This document shows positions 1 through 7,674 of a DNA stretch of 63,577 nucleotides, one piece after another. Source of the stretch: Bacteroidota bacterium (lineage in GTDB: Bacteria; Bacteroidota; Bacteroidia; Chitinophagales; Chitinophagaceae); contig JAPLEH010000037.1 of the NCBI GenBank assembly GCA_026391455.1, positions 1 to 63,577 on the forward strand, in the 5' to 3' direction. The position numbers were made by a program, and so were the translations under genes. The notes below the pieces were generated by a model that saw only the letters and a list, made by a program, of their open reading frames with translations, did not search any database and was not told where the DNA came from. The first letter of the stretch is position 1. Each line of letters starts with the position of its first letter.

Positions 1-73
1 CCATATCAACTTATAAGTTATATTTGCACTCCCAAGTTAAGAAAAGCTCTTTTTTGCATTTTTTTACTACCAT
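1..73 (+). promoter_or_regulatory. Duplicated tRNA promoter, upstream copy
   Basis: The stretch is nearly identical to 362-433. It contains TATATTTG at 19-26, an exact match to the Bacteroidota -7 box TAnnTTTG, followed by the same leader up to the tRNA start. It precedes the disrupted tRNA-Leu copy, so any transcript would carry a defective tRNA. The -33 region lies outside or at the edge of the window. Confidence 0.6.
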
Positions 74-217
74 GCCCGGGTGGCGAAATTGGTAGACGCA
101 CCACTTTGAGGTGGTGTTGTCCGCCGCGGCGGATGTGCTGGCTCGAATCCAGATTGCCTGCCTACCTTCATTTTATTTCGGCAGGTAAACCGTAATGTAA
201 TGAAGGCAGGTCTCGGT
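74..217 (+). pseudogene. Disrupted tRNA-Leu copy
   Basis: The 5' half (acceptor strand, D arm and anticodon arm with a GAG anticodon loop) is identical to the intact tRNA at 434-517. The variable arm is replaced by a segment with the palindrome CCGCCGCGGCGG. About 50 bp with inverted ends (GCCTGCC and GGCAGG) sits between the T arm and the 3' acceptor strand. That 3' strand reads CTCGGTA instead of CTCGGGC, so the acceptor stem no longer pairs fully. A functional tRNA is unlikely. The copy probably arose by tandem duplication of promoter plus tRNA followed by insertion of a short palindromic repeat. Confidence 0.75.
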
Positions 218-356
218 AACAATAATTTTCAAGTTAATCAAAGTATTGTCTTTTTTCTACAGCTATTCAAATTGCAATCAGGTGATTGTATCTAGGTTTT
301 TAATGTTATAATGGGTAAATAAATAAAAGGCCAAGATTTTAAAATTACTCCTGATG

Positions 357-387
357 TTTCACCATATCAACTTATAAGTTATATTTG
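357..387 (+). promoter_or_regulatory. Promoter of tRNA-Leu
   Basis: TTTC at 357-360, a 19-bp spacer and TATATTTG at 380-387 fit the Bacteroidota primary-sigma promoter (TTTG, N19-21, TAnnTTTG). Transcription would begin near 394, about 40 nt before the tRNA. Basis: direct reading against the known consensus. Confidence 0.65.
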
Positions 388-433
388 CACTCCCAAGTAA
401 AAAAAGCTCTTTTTTGCATTTTTTTACTACCAT

Positions 434-517
434 GCCCGGGTGGCGAAATTGGTAGACGCACCACTTTGAGGTGGTGGCGCCTGAAAGGGTGTGCTGGTTC
501 GAATCCAGTCTCGGGCA
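434..517 (+). tRNA. tRNA-Leu(GAG): tRNA-Leu (GAG)
   Basis: The sequence folds as a class II tRNA. The acceptor strand GCCCGGG pairs with CTCGGGC (one G-T pair). The D arm is followed by an anticodon stem CCACT/GGTGG around the loop TTGAGGT, giving anticodon GAG. There is a long leucine-type variable arm, the T arm CTGG-TTCGAAT-CCAG, and discriminator A517. CCA is not encoded. A strong terminator follows three bases later. This is the only intact tRNA of the four related copies at this locus. Confidence 0.93.
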
Positions 518-520
518 CGC

Positions 521-551
521 AGCCCCGTTGTTCTTACAACGGGGCTTTTTT
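521..551 (+). terminator. Rho-independent terminator after tRNA-Leu
   Basis: AGCCCCGTTGT, loop TCTT, ACAACGGGGCT, then a T run. The 11-bp stem is perfect. The same hairpin recurs at 651-681 and 815-845 after the tRNA fragments. Confidence 0.9.
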
Positions 552-563
552 ATTTTCTTAAAT

Positions 564-647
564 CACTTTGAGGTGGTGTTGTCCGCCGCGGCGGATGTTT
601 CGAATCCAGCTTGCCTGCCGTAATGCAATGGAGGCAGGTCTCGGGCA
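564..647 (+). pseudogene. tRNA-Leu 3' fragment, first tandem copy
   Basis: It starts in the anticodon stem (CACTTTGAGGTGG) and runs to the acceptor 3' strand. There is no 5' acceptor strand, D arm or promoter. The variable arm is replaced by the CCGCCGCGGCGG palindrome. An internally shortened version of the palindromic insert lies before the acceptor 3' strand. It is followed by a copy of the terminator at 651-681. Confidence 0.8.
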
Positions 648-650
648 CGC

Positions 651-681
651 AGCCCCGTTGTTCTTACAACGGGGCTTTTTT
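651..681 (+). terminator. Terminator copy after first tRNA fragment
   Basis: Exact duplicate of the 521-551 hairpin and T tract. It was carried along in the tandem duplication of the tRNA 3' end. Confidence 0.85.
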
Positions 682-693
682 ATTTTCTTAAAT

Positions 694-811
694 CACTTTG
701 AGGTGGTGTTGTCCGCCGCGGCGGATGTGCTGGTTCGAATCCAGCTTGCCTGCCTACCTTCATTTTATTTCGGCAGGTAAACCGTAATGCAATGGAGGCA
801 GGTCTCGGGCA
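694..811 (+). pseudogene. tRNA-Leu 3' fragment, second tandem copy
   Basis: Same structure as 564-647 but with the full-length palindromic insert (from GCCTGCCTACC to GGAGGCAGG) between the T arm and the 3' acceptor strand. It lacks the 5' half, so it cannot form a tRNA alone. It is followed by a third terminator copy at 815-845. Confidence 0.8.
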
Positions 812-814
812 CGC

Positions 815-845
815 AGCCCCGTTGTTCTTACAACGGGGCTTTTTT
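815..845 (+). terminator. Terminator copy after second tRNA fragment
   Basis: Third identical copy of the AGCCCCGTTGT hairpin with a T tract. Confidence 0.85.
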
Positions 846-1041
846 CATTAAATAGGGTAGTGCTATTGATCTGACTTTATGGTTATTTTTCAGGATTAAT
901 CCTTTCATGTATCACGTTGAGGTATTGTCATCTGCCGCCGAAAGAGCCGCCCGTTTTTTTTCAACTTAGTTTTCGTTGGCCTAAAGCCGGTAAATAGTAA
1001 CCGTATCGCTATTCGGTTACTTTATCAGATAAGAAGGTGTA

Positions 1042-1179
1042 ATGACCCTGGATTACCTGATCACTATAATCATATTAATTTTCTCTATCATGATTTCTTT
1101 CCTGCATCCGAAGGTGAACATAAAAATAAAAGCCACGTTTTTTTTATATGTCTCAAACTGTGCTTATATTTCAACTTAA
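1042..1179 (+). CDS. Possible small membrane protein, 45 aa
   Basis: The ATG is preceded by AAGAAGGTGT, which contains a plausible purine-rich ribosome-binding site. The peptide starts MTLDYLITIIIILIF and is dominated by one hydrophobic segment (residues 5-21), then a basic stretch (HPKVNIKIK). It lies just after the hairpin at 996-1021. I do not recognise a family. It could be a chance ORF in AT-rich DNA, and conservation in relatives would decide. Confidence 0.25.
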   Translation: MTLDYLITIIILIFSIMISFLHPKVNIKIKATFFLYVSNCAYIST

Positions 1180-1281
1180 AATTATTTTCAAACCAATAAA
1201 CACGTTAGAGATCGGTTAGGGATCATCAGGGCAGTAGCGGGAAAAATTCCACTTGTGTGGCGGGTATCTGAAACCTGCACG

Positions 1282-1296
1282 GTGATCAAAGATCAC
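1282..1296. promoter_or_regulatory. Dyad operator candidate upstream of LytTR gene
   Basis: Perfect inverted repeat GTGATC-AAA-GATCAC ending 41 nt before the start of the LytTR regulator gene. No 21-bp TTCAACGA direct repeat is seen here, so the regulator does not appear to control itself through that motif. Confidence 0.3.
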
Positions 1297-1337
1297 AGCG
1301 CCTTTGTCTGTTTCCTTTCGATTTTTTTTTCTTCATT

Positions 1338-2033
1338 ATGAATTGTTTAATTGTTGATGATAATAAAATTGGCCGGACTACCATGAAGCAACTGGTGAGC
1401 CAGGTAAAGGATATGAATCTGGCAGGTGAATGTGCCAATGCTATGGATGCCTATAATCTTTTGCAGCAGGAGCAGGTCGATATTATCTTACTGGATATAG
1501 AAATGCCGGGTATGACCGGGCTGGAACTGACGAAAAACCTGGGTAGCAACCGGCCTGTTATTATTTTTACGACTTCCAAAAAAGAGTATGCAGCAGAAGC
1601 CTTTGAATTGAATGTAGCGGATTACATCGTAAAGCCGGTAACTCCTTCCCGGTTCATACAGGCTATTGATAAAGCAAGGGCTATCTTGCAAAGCGATACC
1701 GAAGAATATCAACTGGATAATGATGAATTTATTTTTATCAGGGACTCTAACATTGTAAGGCGGCTCAAATTAGATGACATATTATTCGCCGAAGCAATGG
1801 GTGATTATGTAAAAATCTATACTCCTCAAAAATTCTACGCCATACATACCACCCTCAAGTCGGTGGAAGAAAGATTGCCTTCCTCCAAATTTTTACGGGT
1901 TCATCGTTCTTATATTGTGGCTATTACAAAAATTGATACCATACAGGATGGTGCATTGGTGATTAACGGTAAGTCTGTGCCTGTGGCAGATGCTTACCGG
2001 GCTGCTTTAAACAAACGAATGAATATATTATAG
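1338..2033 (+). CDS. LytTR-family response regulator
   Basis: 231 aa. Residues 1-115 form a receiver domain: acidic pair D7-D8, phospho-acceptor D53 (LLDIEMPG), T79 in the IIFTTS strand, and K99 in the YIVKP motif. Residues 130-231 form a LytTR DNA-binding domain (ILFAEAMGDYVKIYT, FLRVHRSYIV). This family binds pairs of about 9-bp direct repeats spaced by 12-13 bp, one on each of two successive helical turns. Such pairs occur at seven promoters in this window. The hybrid kinase gene 450 bp downstream on the same strand is the likely partner. Confidence 0.95.
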   Translation: MNCLIVDDNKIGRTTMKQLVSQVKDMNLAGECANAMDAYNLLQQEQVDIILLDIEMPGMTGLELTKNLGSNRPVIIFTTSKKEYAAEAFELNVADYIVKPVTPSRFIQAIDKARAILQSDTEEYQLDNDEFIFIRDSNIVRRLKLDDILFAEAMGDYVKIYTPQKFYAIHTTLKSVEERLPSSKFLRVHRSYIVAITKIDTIQDGALVINGKSVPVADAYRAALNKRMNIL

Positions 2034-2207
2034 CCATCCCGTCTGCCGGTTTTCCTTTTTCGGCTATACTTTTTCCTTTCCCACCTATTCTTAGCCCGCT
2101 TAGTCTATAAGCCGGGTACTTTTACATGGTGATTGTTGAAATACAGTTTACACAGACACTATAATAATAATAACATGTTTTCTCATAAGCAGTTGGTTTT
2201 GGTTTAC

Positions 2208-2231
2208 GGCCCCGGTTTTTACCGGGGCCTT
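2208..2231 (+). terminator. Hairpin terminator between regulator and small membrane gene
   Basis: GGCCCCGG, loop TTTTTA, CCGGGGCC followed by TTATTT. It may end transcription of the LytTR gene or act as an attenuator in front of the 2248 gene, whose start is only 17 bp away. Confidence 0.55.
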
Positions 2232-2247
2232 ATTTAACGCGTAATAA

Positions 2248-2430
2248 ATGAAAATTTTTTATACTATATTGTTTTTTGTAATGATGGCATTGTTAATAAT
2301 CCTGTCATTTGTAATGCTGAGGATGATGGAACACCGGATAGGTGCCGGCGTGCTGCTGACTATGTTCTTCGCAATTATCATGTGTATCCTTTTTCTGATC
2401 TTTTTTTTACGCAGATATTTAAAAACATGA
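2248..2430 (+). CDS. Small two-helix membrane protein, 60 aa
   Basis: The protein is almost entirely two transmembrane helices (about residues 4-24 and 33-54) joined by a short loop with charged residues (MEHRIGAG), ending in basic RRYLKT. I recognise no family. It lies between the LytTR regulator and the hybrid kinase, directly after a GC-rich hairpin. It could be a small accessory to the kinase (inference from position only). Confidence 0.6.
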   Translation: MKIFYTILFFVMMALLIILSFVMLRMMEHRIGAGVLLTMFFAIIMCILFLIFFLRRYLKT

Positions 2431-2485
2431 TAATCCGGTAGTTGCAAGCAATATTAATTGTACATTAGCAATTAATCGGGCTGCA

Positions 2486-4675
2486 ATGAAAGGGCATAAA
2501 ATAATCTATTACATATTGGGGGCATTTATTGCCGGTACATTCCTCCTTATCTATATCCAGTTTAATTCTTCAAAGAATATTGGGAATTTAATCTCTGCAA
2601 ACGGGAAACTATTAGGTGAATTTAAAGTATCTACAGATCTCTATAAGCTGGAGAAGGATATTGTAACCGTAGAGAGTAAAATCAGGGGGATTGTTTCGAC
2701 CCAGGATTCAGAATATATTCAGGGGCTGGAAATTAATATTAATGAAGTAAAAGATAATTTAAGTCATCTCCAGAAAATTTCAGATGACGACAGCTCGGGG
2801 TTATATATAGATGATCTTAGTACACTGGTTCAGCGAAAAATAATTTTCAACCAGCAAATTCTGGATAGCCTTCATATTTCAGGAAAGGCTTCCGCCGAAA
2901 AACTGCTTGGTACCAAGTATGGTAAAAAGCTCACGGATTCCATTTTTTTATTTGTAAACAGAATAGACAGCATTCGGAAAAAGCACCTTCGGAATGCCAC
3001 TACTTCCATCGACAAAAGCGGACAGGAAGCACAACGCTTCAACACGATTCTCATTGTACTCGTGTTGCTTTCAGCCGCAATATTGTTCTGGTATATCATC
3101 AATATTATCAAGAAGCAGCTCTCGCTGATAGAGCAATTGAATATTTCGGAAAAAAAGGTAAAAGAAGCGGCAGAATTAAAGGAAAAATTTATGGCCAACA
3201 TGAGTCATGAAATCCGAACTCCGATGAATGCGATACTCGGCTTTACCAACCTGCTTCTCCGAAAAAATATAGATGCTGAATCAAAAGAGTACATTCAAAC
3301 TATACAGAAGTCGGGAGAGAATTTATTGACGATTATCAACGATATCCTGGACCTGTCCAAAATAGAGGCAGGAATGATGCGGATAGAATCTGCCCCCTTT
3401 AGTATCCGGGGATTGGTTCATTCTGTTGAAACGATGTTTAAAAGCAAGACCACCGAAAAACAGCTCCAACTTACCGCCTATGTGGATGAATCATTGCCAG
3501 ATACCCTGGAGGGAGATGCTACCCGGCTTACACAAGTTTTGGTCAACCTGATCGGCAATGCTATCAAATTCACCAACAGCGGCAGTATTACGATTAAGAT
3601 TACCAATGAAGGCATTGCGGAGCAAACGGTCAACACCGGTATTACCATCACAGATACCGGCATAGGTATTGAGAAAGATAAATTACAGACGATTTTTGAA
3701 CGATTTCAGCAGGCTGAAGATGCCGTTACCCGCAAATATGGCGGAACTGGCCTTGGTCTTTCCATTGTTAACGATCTGGTGTTATTGCAACATGGAACAA
3801 TTAAGGTCGAGAGTGAACCCGGAAAAGGTACTTGTTTCAAAATCACCATTCCCTACCACATAGCAGTCACTGATGTGGAGAAAATACCTTCCGCAGAATA
3901 TGATTCGACCAGCCTGCCTAAGTTTGAGAATATTTGCATCTTGGTAGCGGAGGACAATGAAATCAATCAAAGTTTGATCAGGCATTTATTTAAGGAATGG
4001 GGGTTGAGTTTTGATTTAGCTACCAATGGCAGGGAAGCCCTTGAAAGGCTTCATTCAAAAAACTATAGCCTTATCCTCATGGATATTCAGATGCCGGAAA
4101 TGGATGGGTACACCGCCACACAGGAAGTCAGGAAGCGGTTAAAATGTGATACACCCATCATTGCAATGACTGCACATGCACTGGCGGGAGAAAGGGAAAA
4201 ATGCCTGAGCTACGGTATGAACGAATATATCTCAAAGCCCATCCGGGAGGATCATCTGCATAAGCTGATCAAGCACTTCACCCAATTTGAAGCCCCTGCT
4301 ACATCCCGGCAGGCTACAACCATTCCGGAAGGACAATATGCATACATCAACCTTCAATACATGAAGGAAATAAGCGGTGGTAACAGAGAATATGAAAAAA
4401 CAGTTACCGAACAGTTTATCGAAAGCATTCCGGAAGATCTGCTTGCTATTGAAAAAGCCTGGCAAGACAACAATATCAGGGATGTGAAGCAACTGGCTCA
4501 TAATTTGAAAACCACCGTATCGGTGATGGGGTTGAATGAAATATTACAACCGTCATTGGATGCTATTGAATATGAAGAACTCACCCGTGAATCATTCACG
4601 GCATATTTTCAACAAGTAAAATCCATTTGCAACGCATCGCTCGAAGAAGCTAAGCAGTTTTATGCAACGTTTTAG
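2486..4675 (+). CDS. Hybrid histidine kinase with receiver and HPt domains
   Basis: 729 aa. TM1 is at about 8-25 and TM2 at about 187-206, enclosing a helical extracytoplasmic sensor of CHASE3 type. A coiled linker leads to HisKA with phospho-accepting H241 in MSHEIRTPMNAILG. HATPase_c follows with an N box (NLIGNAIKF) and G boxes (DTGIGI, GGTGLGL). A receiver domain (about 480-600) has D533 in LILMDIQMP. A C-terminal HPt domain (about 620-729) has H672 in AHNLKTT. This is a complete internal phosphorelay (H to D to H), and the HPt could pass phosphate to D53 of the LytTR regulator encoded upstream. The ligand is unknown. Confidence 0.95.
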   Translation: MKGHKIIYYILGAFIAGTFLLIYIQFNSSKNIGNLISANGKLLGEFKVSTDLYKLEKDIVTVESKIRGIVSTQDSEYIQGLEININEVKDNLSHLQKISDDDSSGLYIDDLSTLVQRKIIFNQQILDSLHISGKASAEKLLGTKYGKKLTDSIFLFVNRIDSIRKKHLRNATTSIDKSGQEAQRFNTILIVLVLLSAAILFWYIINIIKKQLSLIEQLNISEKKVKEAAELKEKFMANMSHEIRTPMNAILGFTNLLLRKNIDAESKEYIQTIQKSGENLLTIINDILDLSKIEAGMMRIESAPFSIRGLVHSVETMFKSKTTEKQLQLTAYVDESLPDTLEGDATRLTQVLVNLIGNAIKFTNSGSITIKITNEGIAEQTVNTGITITDTGIGIEKDKLQTIFERFQQAEDAVTRKYGGTGLGLSIVNDLVLLQHGTIKVESEPGKGTCFKITIPYHIAVTDVEKIPSAEYDSTSLPKFENICILVAEDNEINQSLIRHLFKEWGLSFDLATNGREALERLHSKNYSLILMDIQMPEMDGYTATQEVRKRLKCDTPIIAMTAHALAGEREKCLSYGMNEYISKPIREDHLHKLIKHFTQFEAPATSRQATTIPEGQYAYINLQYMKEISGGNREYEKTVTEQFIESIPEDLLAIEKAWQDNNIRDVKQLAHNLKTTVSVMGLNEILQPSLDAIEYEELTRESFTAYFQQVKSICNASLEEAKQFYATF

Positions 4676-4683
4676 TTTGGTCA

Positions 4684-4749
4684 ACTGGCGATTGTTTATG
4701 CCTGTTTGCCGATAGCATCCTGTCAGATATCCTCTTCATCGTATTTTTA
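4684..4749 (+). promoter_or_regulatory. LytTR-type direct-repeat promoter, site 1 (before 4810)
   Basis: Half-sites ACTGGCGA (4684) and TTTGCCGA (4705) are 21 bp apart with TATGCC between them. A -7 box TATTTTTA starts at 4742, 37 bp after the second half-site. This is the most diverged of the seven sites but keeps the spacing. It drives the membrane protein at 4810. Confidence 0.5.
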
Positions 4750-4809
4750 GTCGGATTAGCCCGTAATAATTGAGATCCTCAACTATTCAATAATCTGATC
4801 AATGTATTC

Positions 4810-5205
4810 ATGGAAAAGATAAATGAAGCAAGTCAATTTTGGAAGGCGTTTTTACAACCCCGTGTCCTTTTGTTTATTCTTTTTGGGGCCGGTATCATCT
4901 TTCTTACTTTCTTAACGAATAATAATGCACTGGAAATTGTGATATCCGGCATAGCCTCTGTCTTTATCGGTATAGGCGTTAACAATTTCAGCTCGATTGA
5001 AACGCACGTCAGAGATGAAAAGAAACTTAAATCTAAAATAGCACATTCGCTGAAAGTGCTGGAAATTACAAGATCCCGGATTAAAGTAATACACCATGAA
5101 TTAAACAGGGAAAACTGTTTAAAACTAAAGGAAGACCTGGCCGAACTGGAGAAGATCATCGTGCTGAGTATGGGGCTCATAAAAGATGAAGACACCCTAA
5201 ATTGA
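4810..5205 (+). CDS. Membrane protein with C-terminal coiled coil
   Basis: 131 aa. Two transmembrane helices (about residues 17-36 and 40-58) are followed by a charged, helical cytoplasmic tail (about 65-131, rich in K, E and L heptads). No family recognised. It follows the hybrid kinase on the same strand after a 134-bp gap that contains a LytTR-type direct-repeat promoter, so it is probably a target of the upstream two-component system rather than part of the kinase operon. A GC-rich terminator lies downstream at 5297-5316. Confidence 0.65.
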   Translation: MEKINEASQFWKAFLQPRVLLFILFGAGIIFLTFLTNNNALEIVISGIASVFIGIGVNNFSSIETHVRDEKKLKSKIAHSLKVLEITRSRIKVIHHELNRENCLKLKEDLAELEKIIVLSMGLIKDEDTLN

Positions 5206-5296
5206 CGGGCTTTACTCAACGATAGTTCGCACTCTTCCTGCCGCTATTATCCTTCTGTTTCTCACTACCAGTACGAAACTTTCTAATTTACCGCCG

Positions 5297-5316
5297 GGGC
5301 CTCATTGGCCCTTTTT
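5297..5316 (+). terminator. Terminator downstream of 4810 gene
   Basis: GGGCC, loop TCATT, GGCCC, then TTTTT. It lies in the 377-bp gap before the carbonic anhydrase gene. The rest of that gap holds LytTR site 2 and no convincing gene. Confidence 0.65.
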
Positions 5317-5477
5317 ACATAGTAAAGTGGGCGGTTTACTGTATGAAGTGAAGTGGTCTGTTTCCAGCTTTATGGCCTCTTTTTCCGGGCAATAAGTGAA
5401 TTAACCCACCGCCAGTTCGGATATGAATCACCTCTATTATTCGTTTTGTTTCTGCGACTACAGCAGGGTGTCCTTTT

Positions 5478-5543
5478 TTCAACGACCGAATTTGCCCTTT
5501 CACCGATTGGGAATTTTGCCGGCATTTTTTGCCAGTAGGTTTG
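5478..5543 (+). promoter_or_regulatory. LytTR-type direct-repeat promoter, site 2 (carbonic anhydrase)
   Basis: Half-sites TTCAACGA (5478-5485) and TTCACCGA (5499-5506) have a 21-bp period, with TTTGCC at 5491 between them. TAGGTTTG at 5536-5543 is a perfect TAnnTTTG -7 box, 37 bp after the second half-site. The start codon of the carbonic anhydrase is 40 bp further on. Confidence 0.75.
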
Positions 5544-5582
5544 TATCCACAAGCAAAATTATTATCAATAAAAATTTAAAAA

Positions 5583-6281
5583 ATGAAAAATTTAAAAACA
5601 GTTGGCGGTATACTGAGTGTATGTATTATCATTTCATCCTGCGGGGTGAATAAAGCCATATCAGATAAGTCTACTAGTTCGAAAGAAAAAGAGAAGCTGA
5701 GCCATGTGGCCATTAACACGCCAGATGAAGCACTGACAGAATTAAAATCCGGTAACCAGCGCTTTATGACCAATAAAATGGTTAATACCAATTACAAAGA
5801 AGAAATTCTGGAAACAAAAGATGGACAGCATCCTCATTCCGTTGTATTAAGTTGTATTGATTCACGTGTACCACCGGAAATTATTTTCGACCAGGGTATC
5901 GGCCATATTTTTGATGCCAGGGTTGCCGGAAATATCATTGATCCGAACGAACTGGGCAGTCTGGAATTTGCCACCGAAGTAAAACATTCAAAATTAATTG
6001 TTGTATTGGGGCACAGTAAATGCGGGGCCATTGAAGGAGCCGTGAATAATGTTCAACTTGGTAACCTCACCCAATTACTTTCCCAAATAAAGCCGGCAAT
6101 TGTGGGAGATCCCGCCCATAAAGATGAGATGCTTGAACAAACAACAATTAAGAATGTGCAACTGACCATTAAAAATATTCTCGATCAAAGTCCGATCATC
6201 AGCGGGCTCGTAAAAGAAGGGAAAGTAAAAATTGTAGGTGCCTACTATGATATTTCAACAGGGAAAGTAAACTTTCTGTAA
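5583..6281 (+). CDS. Beta-class carbonic anhydrase, predicted lipoprotein
   Basis: 232 aa. Interconverts CO2 and bicarbonate. The zinc site and catalytic dyad of beta carbonic anhydrases are present: C91, D93 and R95 (SCIDSR) and H144 and C147 (GHSKCGAIEG). Unlike the usual cytoplasmic enzyme it begins with a signal peptide ending in the lipobox ISSC at C20, so it should be lipid-anchored outside the inner membrane. It has its own LytTR-type promoter (site 2). The DUF2490 outer-membrane protein 190 bp downstream may be co-transcribed. Confidence 0.92.
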   Translation: MKNLKTVGGILSVCIIISSCGVNKAISDKSTSSKEKEKLSHVAINTPDEALTELKSGNQRFMTNKMVNTNYKEEILETKDGQHPHSVVLSCIDSRVPPEIIFDQGIGHIFDARVAGNIIDPNELGSLEFATEVKHSKLIVVLGHSKCGAIEGAVNNVQLGNLTQLLSQIKPAIVGDPAHKDEMLEQTTIKNVQLTIKNILDQSPIISGLVKEGKVKIVGAYYDISTGKVNFL

Positions 6282-6471
6282 ATCTATAGCACAACACCTG
6301 GCATTCAGGTCCCGGAGTTCGTAACAAGAAAATAGCTGTTTGCAGCTTTTTGAAAAGGAAGGAATGGTATGGGAAGTTTTCGGGATCCGGGTTCAAAAAA
6401 ACGCTTAATAAGCAAGGTTACGAATGGCCTATTTACTCAGGACAATTTAAACAAAATTAAAAACGTAAGGT

Positions 6472-7269
6472 ATGAATACTAAAATCAGCAGATTACTAAT
6501 CATTACGGTTATGATTACTGCCATTTCATCTAAAGCTTTTTCTCAAACGGTTCATAGCAGCAACACGGATATCTGGTTGCATTATTTTGGGAAAAATATG
6601 CTCTCTAAAAAATTATCGTTCACGTTTGAGGGTACGTTTCGCTTCGCAAACGGGTTTTCCGAGAAGCAGCAATATTTCGTGCGCCCCTCATTGGATTATC
6701 AGTTTACAAAGCATATGATGGGAAGTGTGGGTTATTCGCACTATCTCACATATGTTTACGGCAGCCCTGCGCTGAATAAAATCCCGATTCCGGAAAACCA
6801 TTTATGGCTACAGACACAGTTTACCCATCAATTGGGAAAGTTGAAAATGGTGAACCGATTAAGAGATGAAATACGCTTTGTAGGCGTGGCTGTAAAAGAT
6901 GGAAATGGGGTATATAATATTGATCGCTATGTAAATAGAAACCGGTTGCGTTATATGCTGTTATTCAACTATCCGCTTATTAAGAATGATAAGAATGCTA
7001 CCAAACTCTTTGGAATTTTAGGAAATGAGGCTTTCTTTAATATTGGCTCTATTTCTAAAACACCCAATGTGGATAAAAATGTAGGGGCTACCTTGTTCAA
7101 TCAGAACCGGATTATAGCTGGCTTCGGGTATAATGTCAACCCTCATAACCAGGTTCAGGTTAGTTTTATTAACCAGGATATCTGGAATTTCAGCAACACC
7201 ATTGAGGAAAGAAACCCAACCGTTCGGTTTTCTTATTACACCAATTTTTCCTTTGCCAAGCATAAATAA
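6472..7269 (+). CDS. DUF2490 outer-membrane protein
   Basis: 265 aa with a signal peptide (cleavage near AFSQ at 25). The mature part has alternating aromatic beta-strands and ends in a phenylalanine-rich strand (TNFSFAKHK), as in small outer-membrane beta-barrels. The region from IWLHYFGKNML to YFVRPSLDYQF resembles DUF2490. Function is unknown. It follows the carbonic anhydrase on the same strand with no clear terminator or LytTR-type site in the 190-bp gap, so an operon is possible. Confidence 0.8.
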   Translation: MNTKISRLLIITVMITAISSKAFSQTVHSSNTDIWLHYFGKNMLSKKLSFTFEGTFRFANGFSEKQQYFVRPSLDYQFTKHMMGSVGYSHYLTYVYGSPALNKIPIPENHLWLQTQFTHQLGKLKMVNRLRDEIRFVGVAVKDGNGVYNIDRYVNRNRLRYMLLFNYPLIKNDKNATKLFGILGNEAFFNIGSISKTPNVDKNVGATLFNQNRIIAGFGYNVNPHNQVQVSFINQDIWNFSNTIEERNPTVRFSYYTNFSFAKHK

Positions 7270-7447
7270 GATCGCTGATAGGGATGATACGCCGTGTGTA
7301 CTGCATCTTACGGCAAGGAGCAACTTGAAATGCAGACAGACCTCCGATTCATGAAGTTCATTGAGCACATCTTGTGGGATGCAATAGTTTAGATTCAAAA
7401 AGGTTAGCCTCTTATGACTGAATAACAGGAACCCTGATAACGCTGAA

Positions 7448-7532
7448 AACATATTGAAATCAAATCAGTAGTGCTGTTTTTTACAAAAAGGCATCGAAAC
7501 GAAAGCTAATACCGGCTTGATTTCAATATGTT
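7448..7532. repeat. 85-bp element with perfect 16-bp inverted ends
   Basis: AACATATTGAAATCAA (7448-7463) is the exact reverse complement of TTGATTTCAATATGTT (7517-7532), with 53 bp between. It lies in the 405-bp gap between 6472 and 7675, in which I see no gene. It could be a miniature mobile element, a structured transcript or a long operator dyad. Confidence 0.6.
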
Positions 7533-7674
7533 AAGTAAGCAAACCGCTCATCAAAATACATCAAATCCCGGATGGTGGGTCTGATTGGCGGATCATTTCT
7601 TCCCTTTTCCCTGTTGCGGGGATAGATTGCATATACAATTAGTACAGTACGTTTTTTGTTTTTTAAATTATCAT

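Larger units (their letters stand above)
846..1337. other. Intergenic region before the LytTR regulator
   Basis: About 490 bp. It holds a hairpin of AGTAACCG (996-1003) with CGGTTACT (1014-1021), a possible terminator or leader structure, a possible short membrane-protein ORF at 1042-1179, and a dyad GTGATC-AAA-GATCAC at 1282-1296. The palindrome GGATTAATCC at 893-902 sits in a 14-mer shared with the intergenic region near 36.36 kb. Confidence 0.5.

Noticed and set aside
564-811. Extra functional tRNA genes at the tRNA-Leu locus
   Set aside because: The fragments lack the 5' acceptor strand and D arm and carry insertions before the 3' acceptor strand.
5353-5653. Short overlapping frames before the carbonic anhydrase
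   Set aside because: They cross the terminator, the direct-repeat promoter and the real start codon; no family features.
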